This document shows, piece after piece, positions 32,534 to 40,309 of a DNA stretch of 64,000 nt. A program made the translations under genes and the position numbers. The stretch lies in contig NZ_MWLN01000107.1 of the NCBI RefSeq assembly GCF_002198655.1, positions 1-64,000 of the forward strand, given 5' to 3'. Position 1 is the stretch's first letter. Every line of letters starts with the position of its first letter. The notes beneath the pieces are model-generated. The model was not told the DNA's origin. It ran no database searches and saw only the letters and a list, made by a program, of their open reading frames with translations. Source of the DNA: Kineosporia sp. A_224. GTDB lineage: Bacteria > Actinomycetota > Actinomycetes > Actinomycetales > Kineosporiaceae.

Positions 32534-34012
32534 GTGCCAGTGCCGCTGCGTGTCGTCGTCGTGGGCGGCGGGGTCAGCGGCCTCACCGCCGCCTACCACC
32601 TCGCGCACCGGCTCCCGGCCGAGACCGGCGTCGCACCGTCGATCACGCTGCTGGAGGCCGGTGAGCGGCTCGGCGGCAAGGTGACGACGCGGCACGTCGC
32701 CGGCATCGCCGTCGACACCGGCCCGGACGCGCTCCTCGTCCGGGACGCCTGCGTCCGGGACCTGCTCCTCGACCTCGGGCTCGCCGACGCCCTGAGCCGA
32801 CCGGCCTCCCGGCGGGCCTACGTCTGGGCCCGGGGCGCCCTGCGGCCGCTGCCCGCGATGTCGCTCTTCGGCGTGCCGGACAACCCGTTCGCCCTCGTCC
32901 GCACCGGGATCCTCACCGTGCGCGGCGCGGTCCGCGCGGCGGCCGACCTGGTCCTCCCGCGGCGCCGGCTGCCCGCGGACCCGAGCATCGCCGAGCTGCT
33001 GCGCCCCCGCCTCGGCGCCGAGGTCTTCGACCTGCTCGTCGAGCCGATGCTCGGCGGGGTGCACGCCGGCCGCGCCGCGGAGCTCAGCGCGCGCAGCGCC
33101 GTCCCGGACGTGCACCGGGCCGTCACCGCCGGCCGCAGCGCGTACCTGTCGCTGCGCGAGCGGCGGCGCCGCGCGTCGGTCCCCGCGGACCCGGGCCGGA
33201 CGACGCCCGACGGGACGCCCCGGATCGCCCCGGGGATGGTCACCCTGCCCGGCGGGCTCCAGGGCCTCACCGACGCGATCGCCGCGGCCACCCCCGGCGC
33301 CGACCTGCGCACCGGCGCCCTCGTCGCCGCCCTGGACCGGGTCGAGGACGGCACCTGGACGGTCCGGCTCGCGGACGGCGAGGAGCTCACGGCCGACGTG
33401 GTCGTCCTCGCCGCCCCGGCGCACGCGACCGCACGGCTCCTCCTGCCCCACTCGGCGGCTGCCGCCGACGCCCTCGACGCCATCCCGTACGCCGGCGTCG
33501 CGACCGTCTACCTCGCCTACCGCACGCAGGACGTCGGCCGCCCGCTCGACGGCACGGGCTTCCTCGTCCCGCCGAGCGAGGACCGGTTCCTCGTCGGCTG
33601 CACGTGGACCACCGCCAAGTGGGAGCACCACGCCGACACGGTCGCGCGCGGCGTCACCGTCGTCCGGTGCGCCGTCGGCCGGCACGGCGACCGGCGCTGG
33701 CAGGGCATGGACGACGGCGCGGTCGTCGACGCCGTCCACCTCGAGGTGGCCGAGGCGCTGGACGTCCGCACCCGCCCTCTCGAGACGGCCGTGCAGCGCT
33801 GGCCGGGTGCGATGCCGCAGTACACCGTCGGGCACGAGGCACGCCTCGCCGTCCTCGACACCGAGCTCGCCGCCCTGCCCGGCGTCCACCTCACGGGTGC
33901 CGGCTACCGCGGCGTGGGCCTGTCCGGCTGCATCGCCCAGGCCGACGCGCTCGCGACCCGGATCGCGCTCGCCGCGGCCCGCAGGGCCGAGCCGGTCCGG
34001 CCGGCCGGCTGA
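32534..34012 (+). CDS. hemY: Protoporphyrinogen/coproporphyrinogen oxidase
   Basis: A 492-residue FAD oxidase. The dinucleotide motif VVVVGGGVSGLTAAYHLA is at 7-24, followed by LEAGERLGGKVTT and GIAVDTGPDALLVRD; the C-terminus has the second FAD contact, LTGAGYRGVGLSGCIAQAD. In actinobacteria HemY oxidises coproporphyrinogen III in the coproporphyrin-dependent heme route. No hemE, hemQ or hemH lies within the window, so it is a solo copy here. GTG 32534 follows a GGGGGT stretch. Confidence 0.9.
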   Translation: MPVPLRVVVVGGGVSGLTAAYHLAHRLPAETGVAPSITLLEAGERLGGKVTTRHVAGIAVDTGPDALLVRDACVRDLLLDLGLADALSRPASRRAYVWARGALRPLPAMSLFGVPDNPFALVRTGILTVRGAVRAAADLVLPRRRLPADPSIAELLRPRLGAEVFDLLVEPMLGGVHAGRAAELSARSAVPDVHRAVTAGRSAYLSLRERRRRASVPADPGRTTPDGTPRIAPGMVTLPGGLQGLTDAIAAATPGADLRTGALVAALDRVEDGTWTVRLADGEELTADVVVLAAPAHATARLLLPHSAAAADALDAIPYAGVATVYLAYRTQDVGRPLDGTGFLVPPSEDRFLVGCTWTTAKWEHHADTVARGVTVVRCAVGRHGDRRWQGMDDGAVVDAVHLEVAEALDVRTRPLETAVQRWPGAMPQYTVGHEARLAVLDTELAALPGVHLTGAGYRGVGLSGCIAQADALATRIALAAARRAEPVRPAG

Positions 34013-34038
34013 ACCCGGCGAGCGCGGCGGGCCCTCGT

Positions 34039-34052
34039 GCGGCACGTGCCGC
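34039..34052. promoter_or_regulatory. 14-bp perfect palindrome between hemY and dinB-like genes
   Basis: GCGGCAC/GTGCCGC, 19 bases before the polymerase start. It may be an operator, or a short terminator for hemY. It is not a typical actinobacterial LexA box (GAAC-N4-GTTC). Confidence 0.35.
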
Positions 34053-34070
34053 GTCGGGTTCACTGGTCCG

Positions 34071-35114
34071 ATGGACGGCGCGACCCGCCCCTGGGTGCTG
34101 CACGTGGACCTCGACCAGTTCATCGCGGCGGTCGAGGTGCTGCGGCGCCCGGAGCTCGCCGGCCTGCCGGTCATCGTCGGCGGCCGCGGCGACCCGACCG
34201 AGCGGGCCGTCGTCTCGACCGCGTCGTACGAGGCGCGCGCCTTCGGTGTCGGCTCCGGGATGCCGCTGCGGATCGCGGCCCGCAAGGTGCCGGACGCCGT
34301 CCTGCTGCCGGTCGACGCGCCCGCCTACACCGCGGCGTCCGAGCAGGTCATGGCGGTGCTGCGCGCCCACGAGGGCGCCGTCGTCGAGGTGCTCGGCTGG
34401 GACGAGGCGTTCGTCGGGGTCCGCACCGACGACCCGGAGGCCGTCGCCCGCGCCCTGCAGGCCGCGGTGCTCGCCGCCACCCGGCTGCACTGCTCGGTCG
34501 GCATCGGGGACACCAAGGTCCGGGCGAAGATCGCGACCGACTTCGGCAAGCCGCGCGGGGTCTTCCGGCTGACGGCCGCGAACTGGTTCGACGTCATGGC
34601 GGACCGGCCGACCCGGGCCCTGTGGGGCGTCGGCGCGAAGGTCTCCGCGCGCCTGGCGACGCACGGGATCACGACCGTCCGCGAGCTCGCGGACGCCGAC
34701 GTCCCTACCCTCGTCGCCGAGTTCGGTCCGCGGATCGGCACCTGGTACGCCGATCTCGGCCACGGGCGCGGTTCCGCGACGGTCGACGACACCCCCTGGG
34801 TCGCCCGCGGGCACAGCCGCGAGCACACCTACCAGCAGGACCTCACGGCACCCGAGGAGATCGCGGCCGCACTGCGGGCCCTGGTCACCGAGGTGCTGGC
34901 GGACATCGTCGCCGAGGGCCGCCCCGTCGTCCGCCTGACGCTCAAGGTGCGCTACAAACCCTTCTTCACCAAGACGTTCAGCCGCACGTTGAAGGCGCCG
35001 ACCACCGACGCGGCCCTCCTGGAAGGCGAGTCACTCGCGCTCGTCGCCCGGCGCGAGGAGGGCCGGGCGGTCCGGCTGCTGGGCCTGCGGATGGAGATGA
35101 CGCCGCCGCCGTGA
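34071..35114 (+). CDS. dinB: Y-family DNA polymerase (DinB-like)
   Basis: A 347-residue translesion polymerase. The metal-binding aspartates are D13 and D15 in HVDLDQFIAAVEVL, and D111-E112 in EVLGWDEAFVG; the usual FF of pol IV palms is changed to QFI. The helix-hairpin region is ALWGVGAKVSARLATHGI, and the little-finger ends with KTFSRTLKAPTTDAALL. It looks like the actinobacterial DinB2/DinB3-type branch. No beta-clamp binding tail is evident: the C-terminus stops at MEMTPPP. Start ATG 34071 lacks a ribosome site; TTCACT precedes it by 6 bases. Confidence 0.88.
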   Translation: MDGATRPWVLHVDLDQFIAAVEVLRRPELAGLPVIVGGRGDPTERAVVSTASYEARAFGVGSGMPLRIAARKVPDAVLLPVDAPAYTAASEQVMAVLRAHEGAVVEVLGWDEAFVGVRTDDPEAVARALQAAVLAATRLHCSVGIGDTKVRAKIATDFGKPRGVFRLTAANWFDVMADRPTRALWGVGAKVSARLATHGITTVRELADADVPTLVAEFGPRIGTWYADLGHGRGSATVDDTPWVARGHSREHTYQQDLTAPEEIAAALRALVTEVLADIVAEGRPVVRLTLKVRYKPFFTKTFSRTLKAPTTDAALLEGESLALVARREEGRAVRLLGLRMEMTPPP

Positions 35115-35207
35115 CCTGTTCTCCCGGGCACCGGTCCTGTTACCTTCGGCCCAAGATCGATCCGGCGTCGTCGGACGACCCCCTGATCGGGTGGGCAGGA
35201 GGACGTG

Positions 35208-36668
35208 ATGTCCGTAGGTTCCGAGCCGGCCCCGCCGGGCGACGGCGTGGCCACGGCGACCCCGGTCGTCGACGTCGTCACCGTCACCCGCAAGCTGGGC
35301 CTGGGCGCGATCATCGGGATCATCTTCTTCTCGGTCTCCGGCGGCCCGTACGGCCTCGAGGACGTCGTCGGCTCCTCCGGCGCGGGGATGGCGATCCTGC
35401 TCATCGTCCTCACCCCGCTCATCTACAGCCTGCCGATCGCGCTCATGGTCGCGGAGCTCGCGACGCTGATGCCCGTCTCCGGCGGCTACTACCAGTGGGT
35501 CAAGGAGGCGCTCGGCCCGTTCTGGGGCTTCCAGGCCGGCTGGTGGGCCTGGGTGGCGAGCTGGTTCGACCTGGCGATCTACCCGGTGCTCTTCGTCGAG
35601 TTCAGCGCCTACTTCCTGCCGTGGCTCGAGACCGAGTCGATCGCCGGCCTCCCGGTGAAGTGGGTCGTCGAGCTCGCCTTCATCTGGGCCTTCGCCGCGA
35701 TGAACATGGCCGGGTCGTCCATCGTCGGCGACTCCTCGAAGCTCTTCCTCGTCATCGTGCTCGCACCGTTCCTGCTCATCGTGCTCATCGGGCTGTTCAA
35801 GATGGACGCCAACCCGGCGACCCCGTTCGTCCCGGACGGGCTCTCACCCGCCGAGGCGTTCGGCGCCGGCCTGTTCGTCATCATGTGGAACTACTCCGGC
35901 TGGGACGGTCTGAGCACCGTCGCCGGGGACATCGACAACCCGCGCCGGAACTACCCGCGGGCGCTGGCGATCACCATCCCGATGATCACCCTCATCTACC
36001 TGATCCCGACCGTGGTGGCCCTCTCCGTCGTCGGCACCGAGGACGTCGAGTGGACCGCGGGCGCCTTCACGGTCGTCGCCGAGGGGGTCGGCGGGCGGTG
36101 GCTCGGGCTGTTCCTCGCCTTCGCCGCCGTCGTCTCCGCGATCGGCCTGTTCTCCGCCTGGCTGCTCAGCTACTCGCGGATCCCCTTCGCCCTCGCCAAC
36201 GACGGGTACCTTCCGGCGGGCCTGGTCCGGGTGCACCCACGCCGGGGCACCCCGGTCCGCACGATCGTCGTCGCAGCGGTCATCTGCTCGGTGGTCACCT
36301 TCTGGGCGTCCCTCGACGAGGACTCGTTCGGGCAGCTCGCGAGCCTGTCGGTGCTCGTCGGCGGCTGCGTGATCATGCTGGAGTTCATCACCCTCATCGT
36401 CATGCGGCGGCGGCACCCCGAGCTGGTGCGGCCGTTCCGGGTGCCGGGCGGGGACTGGGTGCCGTACCTGCTCATCACGCTCCCGGCCGCGGTCATCGCC
36501 ACGGCCGTCTACTTCACCGTGCTGGAGTCGGGCTGGATGGGCGGCATCGGGTACGCCGTCATCGCCCTCTCCACCGGCGTCGTCGCCTACCTCGCGTTCC
36601 GCGGGACCAGGGCTCGGCGCGGCATCGACAAACGGGTCGACTTCGAGACAGGGGAGCTGCGCGGATGA
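35208..36668 (+). CDS. APC family amino acid/polyamine permease
   Basis: A 486-residue transporter with 12 predicted membrane helices. The first helix holds the substrate-binding kink VSGGPYGLEDVVGSSGAG, then ATLMPVSGGYYQWVKEALGP and WNYSGWDGLSTVAGDIDNP, motifs of APC amino-acid/polyamine antiporters. AGGAGG lies 5 bases before ATG 35208. The stop overlaps the next start (ATGA). With UspA and a PotD-like lipoprotein following without gaps, the operon looks built for polyamine or amino-acid handling. Confidence 0.88.
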   Translation: MSVGSEPAPPGDGVATATPVVDVVTVTRKLGLGAIIGIIFFSVSGGPYGLEDVVGSSGAGMAILLIVLTPLIYSLPIALMVAELATLMPVSGGYYQWVKEALGPFWGFQAGWWAWVASWFDLAIYPVLFVEFSAYFLPWLETESIAGLPVKWVVELAFIWAFAAMNMAGSSIVGDSSKLFLVIVLAPFLLIVLIGLFKMDANPATPFVPDGLSPAEAFGAGLFVIMWNYSGWDGLSTVAGDIDNPRRNYPRALAITIPMITLIYLIPTVVALSVVGTEDVEWTAGAFTVVAEGVGGRWLGLFLAFAAVVSAIGLFSAWLLSYSRIPFALANDGYLPAGLVRVHPRRGTPVRTIVVAAVICSVVTFWASLDEDSFGQLASLSVLVGGCVIMLEFITLIVMRRRHPELVRPFRVPGGDWVPYLLITLPAAVIATAVYFTVLESGWMGGIGYAVIALSTGVVAYLAFRGTRARRGIDKRVDFETGELRG

Positions 36669-37183
36669 ACGTCCAGGCCCGACCCGAGGACTGGGAGGAG
36701 CCGGTCCGGCTGCCCGAGGTGAGCGTGCCCCGGCGGCTCCTGGTCCCCTTCGACGGCTCCCACAACGCCGAGCGTGCCCTGGCCTGGGCCGCCACGACGG
36801 CGAGCGCGACGGACGGCGAGGTCGTCGTCCTCGTCGGCTACGAGCAGCCGCTCACCATGCGCGGTCGCGGCGCCCCGTACATCGAGTCCGTCCGCGAGGA
36901 CCTCGAGACCGAGGCCAAGGAGCTGGCCGCCGAGGCGGTCGGGCTGCTCGTCGCCCGCGGGGTGCGCTCGCGCGGGATCGTCGTCAAGGGCGACGTCCCG
37001 CGGGCGATCCTCGACATGGCCGAGTCCGAGGCCTGCGACCTGATCGTCATCGGCCGGCAGGGCCTGTCCGCGGAGGTCGGCGGCGTCACCGGTGCTCTCG
37101 ACCGCATGCGCGACATGCTCCAGGGCGGCGTGGCCGACAAGGTCGTCCGGCACTCCCCGGTGCCCGTCCTGGTGGTGTCGTGA
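36665..37183 (+). CDS. Universal stress protein (UspA)
   Basis: A 172-residue UspA-fold protein. VPRRLLVPFDGSHNAERAL is the first strand and helix, VVKGDVPRAILDMAESEACD with LIVIGRQGLS the middle, and GGVADKVVRHSPVPVLVVS the closing element, where the usual ATP-binding GxxGx9GS/T motif is altered: the loop carries an insertion (SAEVGGVTGALDRMRDMLQGG). Fixed next to an APC permease, such domains often regulate the transporter. It overlaps both neighbours. Confidence 0.88.
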   Translation: MNVQARPEDWEEPVRLPEVSVPRRLLVPFDGSHNAERALAWAATTASATDGEVVVLVGYEQPLTMRGRGAPYIESVREDLETEAKELAAEAVGLLVARGVRSRGIVVKGDVPRAILDMAESEACDLIVIGRQGLSAEVGGVTGALDRMRDMLQGGVADKVVRHSPVPVLVVS

Positions 37184-38283
37184 TGTCTGCGCGCGGGGTC
37201 AGCCGGCGCGGCTTCCTCGCCGCGTCCTCGACCCTCGGCGGGGCCGCGCTGCTCGGCACGCTGGGCGGCTGCTCGAAGCAGGCAGCGGACGGCCGGGTCA
37301 GCTTCCTCAACTGGCAGGACTACGTCGACCCGACCCTGCTGCCCGACTTCACCGCGAAGACCGGGCTGGACGTCGGCTACGAGACCTACGAGAGCAACGA
37401 CGCGCTCGAGGAGCGGCTCGCCGCGGCCGGGGTGATCCGCAAGGGCGGCCGCAAGGCGACGACGTTCGACCTCGTCGTCCCGAGCACGGACCTGTTCCGC
37501 CGGCTGCGGGAGGCGGACGCCCTCCAACCGCTGGACACGTCGGTGGTCACCGAGGCCCTCCTCGGCAACCTCGCACCGGAGATGCGCCGGCTCGAGGTCG
37601 ACACCGGCAACCGCTACGCGGTCCCGTGGGGCACCGGCACGACCGGGATCGGCTACGACACGAGCGTGTTCAGCACGCCGCCGACGTGGGACGTCTTCGC
37701 CGACAGCACCCACGCCGGGAAGATGTCGCTCCTCGCCGAGCGCCGGGAGGCGTTCGCGGCGGCGCTGCTCGCCCTCGGCAAGGACCCGAACACGACGACG
37801 GCCGCGGACGTCGACGCGGCCGCGGACCGGCTCCTCGCCTTCGCGGCCAACGCAAGGTTCGACTCCGCCGGCTACCTCGACGCCCTCGCCGACGGCACGG
37901 TCGTCGCCGCGCAGGGGTACAACACCGACGTCCTCCAGGCCCGCAAGCGCAACCCGAAGCTGGCCTTCACGATCCCGCCGCAGGGCGGCACCCGCTGGGT
38001 CGACCTGCTGTGCATCCCGAAGGACGCCCCGAACTCCGACGGCGCCAACCGGCTCGTCGCGTTCTACCTCGACCCGAAGGTCTCGGCGACCAACGCCGCG
38101 TACAACCTCGTGTCGACCGGAAACCAGGCCGCCCGCGAGTTCGTGCCGGCCGACCTGCTGAACGACCCGGCGGTGTTCCCGCCCGAGTCGGTCGTGGCCA
38201 CCCTCATCGAGATCAAGGACCTGGGCGCCGCCGGGGACCTCTACGACGCCGCGTGGGAGCGGGTGACCAAGGCGCGGTCCTGA
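37183..38283 (+). CDS. PotD-like polyamine-binding lipoprotein (Tat signal)
   Basis: A 366-residue periplasmic-type binding protein. SRRGFLAASSTLGG is a twin-arginine signal ending in a lipobox (LGGC, Cys about 29). The body has VSFLNWQDYVDPTLLPDFTA, YETYESNDALEERL, FDLVVPSTDLFRRLREADAL and VPWGTGTTGIGYDTSVF, all PotD/PotF traits. Its usual ABC partners PotA, PotB and PotC are missing; it follows an APC permease and UspA with overlapping stop/start (TGATG). GTG 37180 is an alternative start. Confidence 0.88.
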   Translation: MSARGVSRRGFLAASSTLGGAALLGTLGGCSKQAADGRVSFLNWQDYVDPTLLPDFTAKTGLDVGYETYESNDALEERLAAAGVIRKGGRKATTFDLVVPSTDLFRRLREADALQPLDTSVVTEALLGNLAPEMRRLEVDTGNRYAVPWGTGTTGIGYDTSVFSTPPTWDVFADSTHAGKMSLLAERREAFAAALLALGKDPNTTTAADVDAAADRLLAFAANARFDSAGYLDALADGTVVAAQGYNTDVLQARKRNPKLAFTIPPQGGTRWVDLLCIPKDAPNSDGANRLVAFYLDPKVSATNAAYNLVSTGNQAAREFVPADLLNDPAVFPPESVVATLIEIKDLGAAGDLYDAAWERVTKARS

Positions 38284-38312
38284 CGCCCGGAGCCCGTACC
38301 AGCGGCCCCGGG

Positions 38313-39413
38313 TCAGAGTCCGTCGACGACCCACTCGGCGTAGAAGGCCCCGAGACCCGTCGCCACGCACACGCCGCAGATGATCCAGAACCGGATCGTC
38401 ACGGTGATCTGCTCCCAGCCGAGCAGCTCGAAGTGGTGGTGGATCGGGGTCATCCGGAACAGCCGCCTGCCGACGCCGCCGTTTCGGCGCTTCGTCGCCT
38501 TGAAGAAGCCCACCTGGAGGATCACCGACATCGTCTCGAGCACGAAGAGCCCGCCCAGCACGATCATGAGCAGCTCGGTACGGGTCATGATCGCCAGCCC
38601 GGCGAGCGCCCCGCCGAGCCCGAGGGAGCCGGTGTCACCCATGAAGACCCGCGCCGGTGAGGCGTTCCACCACAGGAAGCCGATGCAGGCACCGGCCACG
38701 CAGGCGGCGACCACCGCCAGGTCGAGCGGGTCGCGCACGTCGTAGCACCGGGGCGAACCCACGGAGCGGCAGCTCTGGTTGAACTGCCAGACGCCGATGA
38801 GCACGTAGGCGCCGAACACCATGGCGCAGGCTCCGGCAGCCAGACCGTCGAGCCCGTCGGTGACGTTCACACCGTTGCTCGCGCCGGCGATCATGAGGTT
38901 CGCCCACAGCACGAACAGCACGACCCCGACGACGGCACCCTGGAAGCCGAGGTCCAGCCAGGTGTCCCGCACGACGGAGATCCGGTAGCTCGCCGGCGTG
39001 ACACCGTCGCGGGAGAACCGGGTCGCCAGGAGGGCGAAGACGACCGCGACGGCGGTCTGCCCGACGAGCTTCTGCGCCGGCCGCAGGCCGAGCGACCGCT
39101 CGCGGGAGATCTTGGTCCAGTCGTCGAGGAAGCCGACGAACCCGATCCCGGCCATGAGGAAGAGCACGAGCATCCCGGACACGGTCGGGCCGGACCGGGT
39201 GAGCAGGTGAGCGATCGCGTACCCGGCCGCCGAGCCGGCGATGATGACGAGGCCGCCCATCTGGGGCGTGCCGCGCTTGGTGCTGTGCATGGTCGGGCCG
39301 TCGTGCCGGACGAACTGGCCCCACCCCCGGCGGGTGGCCAGCGGGATGAACGCCCGCGTGCCACCCAGCGCGATGACCAGCGCGGCGAACGCACCGATGA
39401 GCACGCGCGTCAC
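38313..39413 (-). CDS. mraY: MraY, phospho-MurNAc-pentapeptide translocase
   Basis: A 366-residue enzyme with about ten membrane helices, making lipid I from UDP-MurNAc-pentapeptide and undecaprenyl phosphate. Active-site motifs are intact: GFLDDWTKISRERSLGL (DDxxK), the GASNGVNVTDGLDGL loop, FMGDTGSLGLGGAL and PIHHHFELLGWEQ. AGGAGG lies 6 bases before GTG 39413. In most bacteria mraY sits between murF and murD in the dcw cluster; here neither flank has a cell-wall gene, so this is a relocated or second copy. Loop FNQSCRSVGSPRCYDV is an insertion relative to common MraY. Confidence 0.93.
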   Translation of the reverse strand: MTRVLIGAFAALVIALGGTRAFIPLATRRGWGQFVRHDGPTMHSTKRGTPQMGGLVIIAGSAAGYAIAHLLTRSGPTVSGMLVLFLMAGIGFVGFLDDWTKISRERSLGLRPAQKLVGQTAVAVVFALLATRFSRDGVTPASYRISVVRDTWLDLGFQGAVVGVVLFVLWANLMIAGASNGVNVTDGLDGLAAGACAMVFGAYVLIGVWQFNQSCRSVGSPRCYDVRDPLDLAVVAACVAGACIGFLWWNASPARVFMGDTGSLGLGGALAGLAIMTRTELLMIVLGGLFVLETMSVILQVGFFKATKRRNGGVGRRLFRMTPIHHHFELLGWEQITVTIRFWIICGVCVATGLGAFYAEWVVDGL

Positions 39414-39502
39414 CGGCGGCCTCCTGGATGCAGGGCTGTGGTCAGGATGCCGGGGAGCCTACGCACCTCGGATCGGCGCCGCGGGCGGTTCGAGCCACCC
39501 GA

Positions 39503-40297
39503 TCAGACCCGCGCGCGGAGCCACTCGATGTCGGCGGTCTGGCCCTCGACACCGCCCGGGGTCTCGCAGACGACCGGTGCGCCGGCCTCCCGGACGACGG
39601 CCACGAGCGAGTCGCCGTCGACGAACCCGGACCCGAAGTTCGTGTGCCGGTCGGCCCCGGAGTCGAACTCGTCGCGTGAGTCGTTCGCGTGGACCAGGTC
39701 GATCCGGCCGGTGATGGCCTTGATCTTCGCCGCGGCGTCGACGAGGTCGATGCCCCCGGCGTGCGCGTGACAGGTGTCGAGGCAGAACCCGACGTTCTCG
39801 GCGCCGGAGGCCCGGCCGACCGCCTCCCAGAGCCGGTCGATCGCCTCGAGCCTGCGGGCCATCGCGTTGTCGCCGCCCGCCGTGTTCTCGATGAGCAGCG
39901 GGACCGGCAGGTCCAGCCCGTCGACGCACTTGCGCCAGTTGTCGAAGCCGGCGCCCGCGTCCTCCTCGGCGCCGAGGTGACCACCGTGGACGACGACACC
40001 GCGGGCGCCGATCTCGGCGGCGGCGTGGACGTGCTGCTGGAGGAGCTTGCGGCCGGGGATCCGGATCCGGTTGTTCGTCGCCGCGACGTTGATCGGGTAC
40101 GGCGCGTGGACGTACAGGGCGACCCCCGCGGCCTCGGCGGCCGCCCGGAGCGCGGCCGCGCCGCCCGGGTACCGGACGACGGGACCCTTGTAGCTCTGGG
40201 GGTCGCCGAGGAACATCTGCACGACGTCCGTGCCGCGGGCCACCGCCTCTGCGACGGGGTCTTCCTGGTCGACGTGTGCACCGATGGAGAGCGCCAT
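39503..40297 (-). CDS. nfo: Endonuclease IV (AP endonuclease)
   Basis: A 264-residue TIM-barrel nuclease that cuts at abasic sites. Zinc ligands are visible in YVHAPYPINVA, VVVHGGHLGAEED, LLIENTAGGDN, VGFCLDTCHAHAGG, LVHANDSRDEF and VVCETPGGVEG. Slightly shorter than the E. coli enzyme (about 285). TAGGGT (40304-40309) ends 6 bases before the ATG and overlaps the stop codon of the upstream gene, so a leaderless promoter drives nfo from within the end of the DUF5671 gene. Confidence 0.93.
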   Translation of the reverse strand: MALSIGAHVDQEDPVAEAVARGTDVVQMFLGDPQSYKGPVVRYPGGAAALRAAAEAAGVALYVHAPYPINVAATNNRIRIPGRKLLQQHVHAAAEIGARGVVVHGGHLGAEEDAGAGFDNWRKCVDGLDLPVPLLIENTAGGDNAMARRLEAIDRLWEAVGRASGAENVGFCLDTCHAHAGGIDLVDAAAKIKAITGRIDLVHANDSRDEFDSGADRHTNFGSGFVDGDSLVAVVREAGAPVVCETPGGVEGQTADIEWLRARV

Positions 40298-40303
40298 GCA
40301 CCA

Positions 40304-40309
40304 ACCCTA
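40304..40309 (-). promoter_or_regulatory. Leaderless promoter of nfo
   Basis: TAGGGT on the reverse strand; its first bases are the TAG stop of the upstream DUF5671 gene (40307-40309). Six bases separate it from the ATG. Confidence 0.6.
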
